Shown piece by piece: positions 46,118-54,612 of a stretch of 64,000 bases of DNA (position 1 is its first letter; each line of letters starts with the position of its first letter). A program made the position numbers and the translations under genes. The notes below the pieces were generated by a model. The model searched no databases. It was not told the DNA's origin and was given only the letters and a program-made list of their open reading frames with translations. The stretch is taken from assembly GCA_963831605.1 (NCBI GenBank), contig CAWHQR010000008.1, positions 1-64,000 on the forward strand, written 5' to 3'. This stretch comes from DASUPK01 sp963831605 (GTDB lineage Bacteria; Actinomycetota; Thermoleophilia; Solirubrobacterales; 70-9).

Positions 46118-46203
46118 CGTCGGCGATCCTAGATTGAGTCGCGGGGACGGGCGAATGGCCGGCGGGCCGTGAATGTGAACGGCGGTTTCCTTACGCTGCG
46201 CTG

Positions 46204-46695
46204 GTGGCGCGAGGCGAATTCGATCTCGGCGAGGGCAAGCCGGACATCAGCGCGGCCGGTGGGGTCGTCATCCACCGCGACGAGGAGGGTCGCCCGCGGG
46301 TGGCGGTGATCCACCGCCCGAAGTACGGGGACTGGTCGCTGCCGAAGGGCAAGCTGGAGAAGGGGGAGGGGTGGCAGGAGGCCGCTCTTCGCGAGGTCCA
46401 CGAGGAGACCGGCTACGAGTGCGAAGTCGGGCCGGAGCTGCCGCACGTCTCCTACCTCGACAGGAAGGGACGCCGGAAGCTGGTCCGCTACTGGCTGATG
46501 GAGCCGGTGAAGGGGGAGTTCAGCGCGCACGACGAGGTCGACGAGCTGCGCTGGCTGATCCCGGCCGAGGCCGACGAGCTGCTCACCTATCCACATGACA
46601 AGGAGCTCGTCAAGAAGGCGATGCGCCGCTACCGCTGGCGGCGCTTCACCCGGGCGCTGACGCCGTGGGCGAATTCGCCGATGCCGGGTGCCTGA
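46204..46695 (+). CDS. Nudix hydrolase
   Basis: The Nudix box is GKLEKGEGWQEAALREVHEE followed by TGY, matching GX5EX7REUXEEXGU. The start is GTG 46204. Such enzymes cleave nucleoside diphosphate compounds; with SAAGGVVIHRDEEGRPRVAV at the N-terminus it is similar to MutT/ADP-ribose types, but the substrate is not known. The frame is intact. Confidence 0.93.
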   Translation: MARGEFDLGEGKPDISAAGGVVIHRDEEGRPRVAVIHRPKYGDWSLPKGKLEKGEGWQEAALREVHEETGYECEVGPELPHVSYLDRKGRRKLVRYWLMEPVKGEFSAHDEVDELRWLIPAEADELLTYPHDKELVKKAMRRYRWRRFTRALTPWANSPMPGA

Positions 46696-46786
46696 GGCCC
46701 TTCAGCCAGTAACGCGCGGGGCCTACGATGGACTGAGGAGTACCCGGATCGCACGGTTCGGGACCTCGACCCAAGGAGCCGCGCAA

Positions 46787-47308
46787 ATGAACGACAACAC
46801 CGAGACCGCGATCCTCGCCGGCGGTTGCTTCTGGGGTGTCCAGGAGCTGCTGCGCAAGCGCGACGGAGTGATCTCCACCCGGGTGGGCTACACCGGTGGG
46901 GAGAACGACAACCCGACCTACGGAAACCACCCCGGCCACGCCGAGGCCGTCGAAATCGTCTTCGACCCGGACCGGATCTCCTACCGGGACATCCTGGAGT
47001 TCTTCTTCCAGATCCACGACCCGACGACCAGGGACCGCCAGGGCAACGACATCGGCTCGAGCTACCGCTCAGAGATCTTCTACACGACCGACGAGCAGCG
47101 CCAGGTCGCCGAGGACACGATCGCCGACGTCGAGGCCTCAGGTATCTGGCCCGGCAAGGTCGTCACCGAGATCAGCGAGGCCGTCCCGTTCTGGGCGGCC
47201 GAGGACGAGCACCAGGACTACCTCCAGAGGTACCCGAACGGCTACACGTGCCACTTCCCGCGGCCGGACTGGAAGCTCCCGCACCGCGAGACGGCGTCCA
47301 GCTCCTAA
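46787..47308 (+). CDS. msrA: peptide methionine sulfoxide reductase A
   Basis: MsrA repairs oxidised methionine. The catalytic GCFWGVQELL motif is near residue 13, with GYTGGENDNPTYGNHPGHAE and FWAAEDEHQDYLQRYPNGY as the other signatures. The 173-residue protein is intact with ATG 46787 and an AAGGAG site. It is followed by a 13-bp hairpin. Confidence 0.95.
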   Translation: MNDNTETAILAGGCFWGVQELLRKRDGVISTRVGYTGGENDNPTYGNHPGHAEAVEIVFDPDRISYRDILEFFFQIHDPTTRDRQGNDIGSSYRSEIFYTTDEQRQVAEDTIADVEASGIWPGKVVTEISEAVPFWAAEDEHQDYLQRYPNGYTCHFPRPDWKLPHRETASSS

Positions 47309-47323
47309 CCGCCAGACCTGGGC

Positions 47324-47352
47324 TCCGGCCAGCCGGCCACCGGCTGGCCGGA
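47324..47352. terminator. 13-bp perfect hairpin after msrA
   Basis: TCCGGCCAGCCGG (47324-47336) pairs with CCGGCTGGCCGGA (47340-47352) around CCA. There is no T-run, so termination in this GC-rich genome would rely on the stem alone. Confidence 0.7.
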
Positions 47353-47429
47353 CCGAGGCGGACCGCAGCTTCTCGTCCAAAGCCTGGCGAGAAGGTTTTC
47401 GCGCCGCCGCTACGAGGAAGATTCAACTC

Positions 47430-47657
47430 ATGACAATCGGAAGCTCGTTGTTCCTGATCGCGGTGGGGGCCATCCTCCGCTACGCGGTCCAGGACACATG
47501 GAAGGCGGTGGACATCCCAACGGTCGGCTTGATCCTGATGATCGTCGGCTTCTTCGGTTTGATCATCGGCCTCTATATGACTTTCGTGCGCGGCAAACCG
47601 GACCCGTCGCTGGGCGACGAGGACGCCGACGTTCGGCGTCGCCGGACGCGCTACTAG
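47430..47657 (+). CDS. DUF6458-like small membrane protein
   Basis: The 75-residue protein starts MTIGSSLFLIAVGAILRYAV and has a second membrane helix (VGLILMIVGFFGLIIGLYM), as in DUF6458 proteins. The C-terminus is charged. The function is unknown. The frame is intact. Confidence 0.75.
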   Translation: MTIGSSLFLIAVGAILRYAVQDTWKAVDIPTVGLILMIVGFFGLIIGLYMTFVRGKPDPSLGDEDADVRRRRTRY

Positions 47658-47733
47658 GCCGCGCAAGGCGGCTATCCGCCACCCGCGCGCCGGGTGGTCC
47701 GCCAGTGGCCCGGGTAGGCTGCCCGCCGGGGAG

Positions 47734-48489
47734 ATGGGTTATCTGATCAAAGCGCCGCTCGGCCTCGGCTTGTTCTTCGGGGGGCTGATCCTGGCCAACA
47801 TCAAGCTGATCTCGCTGCTTGAGACCGGGACGTGCGCGTCGGGCAATACGCCGTACCAGATCGCCCAGCCCTGCCCGTCGGGCACCGGGACGGACATCCT
47901 CATCCTGATGGGGTCGATCTTCGCCGCGATCATCGGCATCGGCCTGTTCGCTTACCGGGGTGATCCTCCCTGGGAGGGGAACCGGCCCATCAACCTCGAC
48001 AGTGACTTCTCATTTCCCGCGTTCGCCTGGGGCGTCGCGTTCACCGGCACCGGCGCCGTGTCGCTGATCGCGGCGCTTACGAACGAGGCTGTCAAGCAGA
48101 ACGCCGGCAGCAAGCTCGGCGCACTGATCGTCGGAGGTGTGTTCCTCGTGATGGGGCTGCCGGTGCTCTTCGTGTCGCTCCGGTATCTCGTCCACGACTT
48201 CACCCATCGGGGCGAACAGCGGGCGAAGGCCGAGGCGCGCGTGGCCGGCACGGGGGGCGGCGCCGCCTCCGGGATGTCCGCAGGCTTCGGCCAGGCGAAC
48301 ACGATGAAGCAGATGCAGCAACTGGCGAGCCGCCTTCCCTGGGGGACCGGGACGGGATCCTCGGCCGGCAGTGGGGGAGGCACCGGCGACCAGATCGCGA
48401 AGCTCGAGCGCCTTCAGAAGCTTCGGCAGTCGGGCGCTCTCACGGACATCGAGTTCGAGCGCGAGAAGGCGAAGATCCTCTCCGAGTGA
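47734..48489 (+). CDS. membrane protein with C-terminal SHOCT domain
   Basis: The intact 251-residue protein has four membrane helices (LGLGLFFGGLILANIKLISL, ILILMGSIFAAIIGIGLFAY, FAWGVAFTGTGAVSLIAALT and LIVGGVFLVMGLPVLFVSL). A flexible Gly-rich stretch leads to the SHOCT domain (QIAKLERLQKLRQSGALTDI and EFEREKAKILSE) at the end. SHOCT domains mediate oligomerisation. The function is unknown. Confidence 0.85.
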   Translation: MGYLIKAPLGLGLFFGGLILANIKLISLLETGTCASGNTPYQIAQPCPSGTGTDILILMGSIFAAIIGIGLFAYRGDPPWEGNRPINLDSDFSFPAFAWGVAFTGTGAVSLIAALTNEAVKQNAGSKLGALIVGGVFLVMGLPVLFVSLRYLVHDFTHRGEQRAKAEARVAGTGGGAASGMSAGFGQANTMKQMQQLASRLPWGTGTGSSAGSGGGTGDQIAKLERLQKLRQSGALTDIEFEREKAKILSE

Positions 48490-48495
48490 GTCGGA

Positions 48496-48540
48496 ACTGC
48501 TGCGGCCGCCCCACCTGGGGAGGTGGAGCGGCCTTGCAGT
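48496..48540. terminator. long hairpin between SHOCT and RTX genes
   Basis: GGCCGCCCCACCT (48504-48516) pairs with AGGTGGAGCGGCC (48521-48533) around GGGG, with ACTGC and GCAGT as outer arms. One A-C mismatch and small bulges interrupt it. It serves convergent genes. Confidence 0.75.
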
Positions 48541-48542
48541 CC

Positions 48543-49235
48543 CTAGCCGATCTCCTGCTGGTTGTCCTGCGGGTTCGGGGCTCGCTGGATGACCACCTCG
48601 CAATTGCGCACGTGGTCCAGGTCGCCGAGGTCCACGATCGCGATGTCACGATCGCGGCCGCAGTCGACCGAGTCGGACTCGCCGTCGTTGACGTGAATCA
48701 CGTCATGACCGCGTCCCCCGAACACCGTGTCGCCGCCCGGTAGCGCCGCATCCGCCTGGGCGAGCGCGTAGATGACATCGTCATCCGGCCCGCCGAAGAC
48801 GGTGTCGACGCCAACCCCTGCGAACAGGAGGTCGCGCCCCCGCCCGCCGCGAACGATGTCATCGCCGTTGCGTCCCCGGAGCTGATCGGCGCCCTGGCGA
48901 CCGAGCAGAACGTCGTTGCCGTCCTGTCCGAACACCGTGTCGCGACCGCGACCGGCGTCGATCATGTCGTTGCCAGGCCCGGCGTCAACGCCGTCGTTGC
49001 CCTGACCGCCGAAGACGGTGTCATTGCCGTCTCCCGCATTGACCAGATCGTTGCCCGAGAGAGCGAACACGGAGTCGTCTCCGCCCAAGGCCTGGATCTG
49101 GTCTGCACGGTGAGTTCCGAACAGCTGGTTCGGGTTGTCATCACCGACGATCGTCGCCGCAAGCGCGACGGTGGCCCCCGCTGCAGCCATCGCCATTGCG
49201 ACGACGACGATCAGTCCCATCGTCTTCTTTCGCAT
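48543..49235 (-). CDS. secreted RTX-type calcium-binding repeat protein
   Basis: A signal peptide (MRKKTMGLIVVVAMAMAAAG) is followed by hemolysin-type nonapeptide repeats, including GGDDSVFAL, GDGNDTVFGG, GPGNDMIDAG and GRGRDLLFAG, which bind calcium in a beta-roll. The C-terminus carries two Cys residues (DCGRD and RNCEV) that could pair. Exported; function unknown. The frame is intact. Confidence 0.9.
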   Translation of the reverse strand: MRKKTMGLIVVVAMAMAAAGATVALAATIVGDDNPNQLFGTHRADQIQALGGDDSVFALSGNDLVNAGDGNDTVFGGQGNDGVDAGPGNDMIDAGRGRDTVFGQDGNDVLLGRQGADQLRGRNGDDIVRGGRGRDLLFAGVGVDTVFGGPDDDVIYALAQADAALPGGDTVFGGRGHDVIHVNDGESDSVDCGRDRDIAIVDLGDLDHVRNCEVVIQRAPNPQDNQQEIG

Positions 49236-49323
49236 CGAATCCCTCCCTGGGATCGTTGTGTGCCCTACAACATTTTTGGGTGGGCGCGGTTGCGGTTTTT
49301 GCGAGACAGATAGCGTGCGGGTC

Positions 49324-50727
49324 ATGAGCGACGACGTGGCCTTCGCCGGTGCCGCCCGGATCGCAGAGATGGTTCGCGCCAAGGAGGTCTCCCCGAGCGA
49401 GCTGGTCGAGCTCTACCTGCAGCGGATCGAGAGCCTCGACCCCGAGCTGAACGCCTACCGCGTGGTGCTGGCGGAGGGCGCTCGCGCCGACGCCAAACGC
49501 GCCGAGGAGCGGCTCGCCAAGGGGGACGACGCGCCGCTGCTCGGCGTGCCGGTCGCCATCAAGGACAACGTCGACTACGCGGGCGAGGTGACGACCCACG
49601 GCACCTCCGCCTATGGGGACCCCGCTGTTGAGGACGGGCTGATCGTCCGGCGCCTCCGCGAGGCCGGGGCGGCGATCCTCGGCAAGACGAACCTTCCAGA
49701 GCTGGCGATCTACGGCTTCACCGAGAGCCCCACATGGGGCGCGACGCGCAACCCCTGGGACACCTCGAAGACCTGCGCGGGCTCGAGCGGCGGCAGTGGC
49801 GTCGCCACCGCCGCCGGCATGTGCGCGATCGCGCACGCGACCGACGGTGCGGGATCGATCCGCTACCCGGCGGCCTTCAACGGGCTCTTCGGCCTGAAGC
49901 CGCAGCGCAACCGGATCTCGCTCTCGCCCGACCGCGAGCACTGGTACTCGCTCTCGGTTGCCGGCTGCGTCAGTCGGACCGTGATGGACACGGCCCTGTA
50001 CCTGGATGTGATGAGCGGGCCGGAGAAGGGGGACCTGGACGTCCCCCCGCCATTCGAGCGGCCCCTGGTGGAGGCCGCCCGGACCCCGCCCGGCAAGCTG
50101 CGAATCGCGTGCACGACCAAGACGGCGACCCCGGTGAAGAAATCGCCCGAGGTGCTGGCCGCGTACGAGGAGACGATCGCGCTCCTGCGCTCCCTCGGCC
50201 ACGAGGTGACGGAGGCCTCTCCGCCGTACAGCCGCGCCCGAACCGACTTCTTCCCGATGTACTTCCGCGGAATCCGCGACGAGGGACTGAGCCTGCCGCA
50301 CCCGGAGCGGCTCTCGGACCAGACCAAGGGCTTCGTCAGGACCGGCGGCCTCTTCAGCGATCGCCGCATGCACAAGGTCAGGGATCGCATGCCCCGCGCC
50401 GCCGCGAAGATCCAGGGCTTCTTCCGCGACTACGACGTGCTGCTCACGCCGGCGACCGCCCAACCGCCGTTCGAGGTCGGAAAGCTCCTTGGAAAGGGCG
50501 CCCTGAACACCATGAACGCGATGGCCAACGTGTATCCGTACGGCTTCAGGTGGAACTACACCGGCCAGCCGGCGGCCGCGATCCCGGCGGGCTTCGCCGA
50601 TTCCGGGCTGCCGCGCTCGGTGATGCTGGTGGCTCGGCCCAACCGCGAGGACGTGCTGGTCTCGCTGGGAGCGCAGATCGAGGCCGAGCGGCCCTGGGCG
50701 GATAAGAAACCCGGCTTCGCCACATAG
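49324..50727 (+). CDS. amidase-signature-family amidase
   Basis: The Ser-Ser-Lys triad is visible: Lys in VPVAIKDNVDYAG, the first Ser in CAGSSGGSGVATAAG and the second in DGAGSIRYPAA. The 467-residue protein hydrolyses an amide; the substrate is unknown. The start is ATG 49324. The frame is intact. It converges on the MBL gene with repeat copy 4 between. Confidence 0.92.
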   Translation: MSDDVAFAGAARIAEMVRAKEVSPSELVELYLQRIESLDPELNAYRVVLAEGARADAKRAEERLAKGDDAPLLGVPVAIKDNVDYAGEVTTHGTSAYGDPAVEDGLIVRRLREAGAAILGKTNLPELAIYGFTESPTWGATRNPWDTSKTCAGSSGGSGVATAAGMCAIAHATDGAGSIRYPAAFNGLFGLKPQRNRISLSPDREHWYSLSVAGCVSRTVMDTALYLDVMSGPEKGDLDVPPPFERPLVEAARTPPGKLRIACTTKTATPVKKSPEVLAAYEETIALLRSLGHEVTEASPPYSRARTDFFPMYFRGIRDEGLSLPHPERLSDQTKGFVRTGGLFSDRRMHKVRDRMPRAAAKIQGFFRDYDVLLTPATAQPPFEVGKLLGKGALNTMNAMANVYPYGFRWNYTGQPAAAIPAGFADSGLPRSVMLVARPNREDVLVSLGAQIEAERPWADKKPGFAT

Positions 50728-50732
50728 CCGCG

Positions 50733-50800
50733 GCGGCGAGCGGCCGCCCAGCACAAGTCGCTCGCTAGACGCTCGCTCCTAAGTAGGGCGGCCTGGCCGC
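50733..50800. repeat. convergent-junction repeat, divergent copy 4
   Basis: It contains GAGCGGCCGCCCAGCACAAG, TCGCT and GGGCGGCCTGG in the same order as copies 1 and 2, with a changed centre. It lies between the amidase (+) and MBL (-) genes and includes the last codons of the latter. Confidence 0.6.
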
Positions 50801-51661
50801 CGCTTCGGGCGCGGCGATCTCGAGCTCCTGGGCCTCAGCCGCCATCTCTATTGCGCCATCGGAGCCGCCGAGCTCCTGCCAGCGCTCGCGGGCCGTCTCC
50901 TCGAAGTGGTCAAGGAAGTCGTCCGAGTGCAGCGGGTCGTGGTGGAACATCAGGAGCCGCTGGGCCTCGACGCGACGGGCGAAGGTGAGCGTGTCGGTGA
51001 GCCGCGAGTGGCCCCAGCCGACGTGGTGGGGGTACTCCTCGTCCGTGTACTGGCAGTCGTGGATCAGCAAGTCGGCGTTCCTGGCGAGGTCGTAGCCCGA
51101 GATCCACTCCGGCTCCAGCGAGTCCAGCGGGGCGCCCAGCCCGGGCTCATGGTCCGAGATGTAGCTCAGGGTGGTCGGGCCGTCGGTGATGCGGTACCCG
51201 AGCGTCGGCCCGCGATGCGTGACCGCCTCAGCGTGGATCTTGGCCGGCCCGAGCTCCCACTCGGTGGGCGGCGTGTCTCGGAAGTTGACCTCGCAGGGAA
51301 GCTCGCGGACCTCGACGGGGGAGAGGGGGGCGGAGATGTAGCGCGCGATCCTCTCCTCGAGCGATGCCTCCGGTGAGGAGGGGCCCCAGATCGTGATCTC
51401 GGATTCCGACCGGAAGCAGGGCGCGAAGAACATCAGGCCCTGGATGTGATCGAGGTGGAGGTGGGTGAGGAGGATGTTGATCTTCGGCAGCTTCCTCGCG
51501 ATGCCGACGCCGAGGCTGCGGATGCCGGTGCCGGCGTCGATGATCAGGGTGGAGCCGTCCGAGAGCTCGAGCTCGACGCAGGAGGTGTTGCCGCCGTAGC
51601 GGTTCATCTCCGGTCCCGGCGCCGGCACAGAGCCGCGCGCTCCCCAGACTTTGAGCTTCAT
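50765..51661 (-). CDS. metallo-beta-lactamase-fold hydrolase
   Basis: The zinc motif is HLHLDH at residues 67-72, with THRGPTLGYRI, ISDHEP and MFHHDPLHSDD supplying the other ligands. The N-terminus MKLKVWGARGSVPAPGPEMN and length of 298 residues match a group related to cyclic-nucleotide phosphodiesterases and RNase Z. The substrate is not known. The frame is intact. Confidence 0.9.
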   Translation of the reverse strand: MKLKVWGARGSVPAPGPEMNRYGGNTSCVELELSDGSTLIIDAGTGIRSLGVGIARKLPKINILLTHLHLDHIQGLMFFAPCFRSESEITIWGPSSPEASLEERIARYISAPLSPVEVRELPCEVNFRDTPPTEWELGPAKIHAEAVTHRGPTLGYRITDGPTTLSYISDHEPGLGAPLDSLEPEWISGYDLARNADLLIHDCQYTDEEYPHHVGWGHSRLTDTLTFARRVEAQRLLMFHHDPLHSDDFLDHFEETARERWQELGGSDGAIEMAAEAQELEIAAPEAAARPPYLGASV

Positions 51662-51705
51662 CTCCTCACAACCTCCTCAACTCCTCTTGCCCAGCCTATA
51701 GCGGT

Positions 51706-52107
51706 CTAACCGCCCGAACCGTCGTTCTGCGTCCAAAAGAAGATCATCGCCCCCCCCTGGCCACCCTCGGCGACGATCGGAAGCGCGGTCGATTCGATCT
51801 CGTACTCGTCGCCTCTCATCGAGTGCACCTTGAAGTTGCCATGGGCCGGCCGACCGTTCCGCAGGGCCCGGGTGGTGGGGATCTCCTCGATCGGGATCGG
51901 GTTTCCGTCCTCGTCGAACGGCCCCATGGCATGACTCCACTCCTCCGCGGGCATGCGCGCGGATTCCTCGTATGAGATGCCGAGCAGGGCGCCGGCCGCC
52001 TCGTTGTAGAAGATGAGCGCGCCGCTTCCGTCGACCAGGAACGCCGGTGTGGAGAGGCTCGTCAGGAAGTTTCGGGCGAGGATGAGCTCGAGCGGCTTCT
52101 GATCCAT
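51706..52107 (-). CDS. single PAS-domain protein
   Basis: The intact 133-residue protein is one PAS domain: LTSLSTPAFLVDGSGALIFY, NEAAGALLGISYEESARMP and IESTALPIVAEGGQGGAMIF. It has no output domain, so it may bind a ligand and act on another protein. It lies downstream of the DUF5679 gene across a structured region. Confidence 0.88.
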   Translation of the reverse strand: MDQKPLELILARNFLTSLSTPAFLVDGSGALIFYNEAAGALLGISYEESARMPAEEWSHAMGPFDEDGNPIPIEEIPTTRALRNGRPAHGNFKVHSMRGDEYEIESTALPIVAEGGQGGAMIFFWTQNDGSGG

Positions 52108-52204
52108 TCGTCACGAAGTCTCGCGTATGCTCGCCGCCGGATGCGCCAACGGGCTTGCGGGGTGACGCTTCTCACATGCGGTTGTGGGGCTCGAGGAAAG
52201 CGAC

Positions 52205-52319
52205 CCTCGGCCGGAGAGCACGCCGGCCGAGGTCGCGACACGCCTGCTTGCTGAGATCAGGGCACGCGTCCCGCCAACCCCGGCGGGTCGCCGAGCACGC
52301 GTGGGTGGTCCCCACGCGT
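52205..52319. other. three consecutive GC hairpins in a 220-bp intergenic region
   Basis: CCTCGGCCGG/CCGGCCGAGG (52205-52232), a CCCGCC/GGCGGG stem (about 52270-52287) and ACGCGTGGG/CCCACGCGT (52297-52319) follow each other between the DUF5679 and PAS genes. They could be terminators for the former or a structured 5' UTR for the latter. Apart from them I see nothing between 52108 and 52331. Confidence 0.5.
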
Positions 52320-52331
52320 ACGGAGAGCCAG

Positions 52332-52478
52332 CTAGGAGAGCTTCCCGATCTTGAAGATCTTCGTCCCGCAGTCGGGGCACGTGCCCTGAATCGCGGGGCG
52401 ACCGTTCTTCATGGTCACCTGCTGCGGGTCCTTGATCTCGACCTTCTTGCGTTCCTTGACGCAGTAGCCCTCAGGCAT
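52332..52478 (-). CDS. DUF5679-like small zinc-ribbon protein
   Basis: The 48-residue protein starts MPEGYCVKERKKVEIKDPQQ and continues VTMKNGRPAIQGTCPDCG, matching DUF5679. The usual first CxxC is reduced to a single Cys (CVKE), so zinc binding may be altered. A GAAAGGAGG ribosome site precedes ATG 52478. The function is unknown. Confidence 0.85.
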   Translation of the reverse strand: MPEGYCVKERKKVEIKDPQQVTMKNGRPAIQGTCPDCGTKIFKIGKLS

Positions 52479-52574
52479 CGAGGACCTCCTTTCGAGCCGA
52501 TTCCGCAAATCACGCTAGAGCACACGGCGGACGTGCGTGGCCATACGCCCGAACTTAGTGCGGAAAGTAACTAA

Positions 52575-53303
52575 CTACTTGTTCGCGGGCTTGGTGGTGG
52601 TCGTGGTGGTCGTGGCCCCGGGCGTGAGAGTCGTGCCTGCGCCCGCGGCGGCGCCTTTGCTGAACGCGCCTGCCGTCGCCTGGGTCTGCAGGCTGGAGAT
52701 GCTGGCCGCGTTCTGTGACTGCTGCTTCTGCACGGCTGCGATCGACTGCTGGAGCTGGGAGACCGACGAGTTGAGCGCCGCCTGCGTGTCCTTCGAATTC
52801 TTGGTCGCGGCCGCCTCGAGCGCGTCGATTCGCTTGGTGAGAGCGTTGAGATCGCTCTTCGTGGCGCTGTCCGACTTGGCCGTGAGCCCGACGTAGAGCG
52901 CGGCACCGGCGGCGAGGAGCGCGATCACCACGCCTGCGATGCCGAAGTAGGTGATGCGGCCCTGCTTGCGCTCGATTTCGGCCATCCAGCCCTGCAGGCC
53001 CTCCATTCGCTCCTGCACGTTGGGCTCGGGCGCCTTTGCTCCGGCGGCGCTCTTTGTGCCTGACGGCTTCGTGCCGGAGGCCTCCTTGGCGGGCTCCTTG
53101 GGAGGCGTCCCCTTCGGGGCGACCTCCTGGGTCTCCTTGGTCTCCGTCGCAGCCTTGGAGTCGGCCGGCTTCTCGCCGTTTCCGTCCTTCGGCTCCTCCT
53201 CGGCCTTCTTCGAGGCCGACACCTTCTCGGTCGCCGTGTCGCCGGACCTGCCGGGCAGCGTGACCTTCGGGATGCGGACGCGCGGGGCGCGGAAATCGGC
53301 CAT
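52575..53303 (-). CDS. single-pass membrane protein with coiled coil
   Basis: The 242-residue protein has a charged, repetitive N-terminal half rich in Lys, Glu and Pro, one membrane helix (YFGIAGVVIALLAAGAALYV) and a coiled-coil region (LNALTKRIDALEAAATKNSK onward) ending in a Thr-rich tail. The frame is intact. The function is unknown; it may be a structural membrane protein. Confidence 0.75.
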   Translation of the reverse strand: MADFRAPRVRIPKVTLPGRSGDTATEKVSASKKAEEEPKDGNGEKPADSKAATETKETQEVAPKGTPPKEPAKEASGTKPSGTKSAAGAKAPEPNVQERMEGLQGWMAEIERKQGRITYFGIAGVVIALLAAGAALYVGLTAKSDSATKSDLNALTKRIDALEAAATKNSKDTQAALNSSVSQLQQSIAAVQKQQSQNAASISSLQTQATAGAFSKGAAAGAGTTLTPGATTTTTTTKPANK

Positions 53304-53392
53304 TGGAGGCATCCTAGCCCGACCCCGCGATGCACGGCCCCGTAGGATTCCGCGTCCGTCCATCGCAGATTCGAACTCAAGGAGTGGCCCAG

Positions 53393-54556
53393 ATGCCCGA
53401 AGCAGTGATCGTCGACACCATCCGCACGCCCATCGGCCGTGCCTTCAAGGGCTCCCTGGCCCAGCTCCGGCCCGATGAGATGGGCGCCTTCGTGATCGAC
53501 CAGCTGCTCGAGCGGAATCCGGACGTGGATCCCGCCTCGGTCGAGGACGTTTTCTGCGGCTGCGGCATGCCGCAGGGACTCCAGGCCTTCAACATCGGGC
53601 GCATCATGGTCCTGCTCTCCGAGAAGCTGCCGGAGACGGTCAACGGCGTGACGATGTCCCGCTACTGCGCGTCGAGCCTCGACTCGATCAGGCACGCGGC
53701 CAACGCGGTGCGCGCCGGCCAGGGCGACACCTACATCGCCGCCGGCGTCGAGTGGGTGTCCCGCTACAACGAGCGCACCGAGCCGGCCGGCGCAGCCGAC
53801 CAGAACGAGAAGCTTCAGGGCAAGGACGGCACGCCGAACGCCTACATCGAGATGGGCCTCACCGCCGTCAACGTGGCCAAGAAATACGAGGTGAGCCGCG
53901 CGGACATGGACAAGTACGCGCAGCGCTCCCAGGAGCTCGCCGTCAAGTCGCAGGAGGACGGCTTCTTCGACCGAGAGATCGTCCCGGTCACCGACCAGGA
54001 AGGAAACGAGGTGGCGAAGGACGACGGCCCGCGCGCCAGCTCGACCCTCGAGAAGCTCTCCGAGCTGCCCGAGGCGTTCGACGGCGGTGGTGGAGTCACG
54101 GCCGGCAACTCGTGCCCGCTCAACGACGGCGCCGCCGCGGTGCTGGTCATGTCAGAGGACCGCGCCAAGGAGCTCGGCCTGAAGCCGCGCGCCAAGCTGC
54201 TGACCGCTGGCACCCACGGGAACGAGCCCGAGTACATGGGCGTGGCCCCGATCGGCGCGATCAAGAAGGTCCTCGACCGGCAGGGGATGAAGATCGGCGA
54301 CGTGGACGTGGTCGAGCTCAACGAGGCCTTCGCCGCCCAGGTGATCCCGATCATGGCCGAGTGCGACATCCCGCTGGAGAAGATGAACACTCACGGTGGG
54401 GCGATCGCCCTCGGTCATCCGTTCGGCATGACCGGCGCCCGCATCATGGGCACCCTGCTCAACGTCATGGAGACCGACGACCACGCGGTCGGGCTCGAGA
54501 CGATGTGCGTCGCGGGTGGCCAGGGTGAGGCGCAGCTCGTGGAGCGGCTCAACTAG
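53393..54556 (+). CDS. thiolase (acetyl-CoA acyltransferase)
   Basis: Thiolases cleave or form beta-ketoacyl-CoA. The nucleophilic Cys92 is in VTMSRYCASSLDSI, the His is in NTHGGAIALGHPFGMTGARI and the second Cys in TMCVAGGQGEA. The ATG at 53393 has an AAGGAG site. The 387-residue length is normal. It probably serves fatty-acid beta-oxidation. The frame is intact. Confidence 0.95.
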   Translation: MPEAVIVDTIRTPIGRAFKGSLAQLRPDEMGAFVIDQLLERNPDVDPASVEDVFCGCGMPQGLQAFNIGRIMVLLSEKLPETVNGVTMSRYCASSLDSIRHAANAVRAGQGDTYIAAGVEWVSRYNERTEPAGAADQNEKLQGKDGTPNAYIEMGLTAVNVAKKYEVSRADMDKYAQRSQELAVKSQEDGFFDREIVPVTDQEGNEVAKDDGPRASSTLEKLSELPEAFDGGGGVTAGNSCPLNDGAAAVLVMSEDRAKELGLKPRAKLLTAGTHGNEPEYMGVAPIGAIKKVLDRQGMKIGDVDVVELNEAFAAQVIPIMAECDIPLEKMNTHGGAIALGHPFGMTGARIMGTLLNVMETDDHAVGLETMCVAGGQGEAQLVERLN

Positions 54557-54612
54557 GGAGCGCAAGGCCGCGCTCCTTTGGAGCGGAGGGCGAAGCCCGA
54601 AGCGACTTAGCC
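54553..54612. repeat. convergent-junction repeat, copy 3 (inverted)
   Basis: On the minus strand it reads TAAGTCGCTTCGGGCTTCGC then CCTCCGCTCCAAAGGAGC, matching the centre of copies 1 and 2 with few changes. It lies between the thiolase (+) and the LLM gene (-). Confidence 0.7.

Noticed and set aside
48560..49130. Tandem DNA repeat in the RTX gene
   Set aside because: The repetition is at protein level (nonapeptide calcium-binding motifs); the DNA copies differ, so it is not a satellite or CRISPR array.
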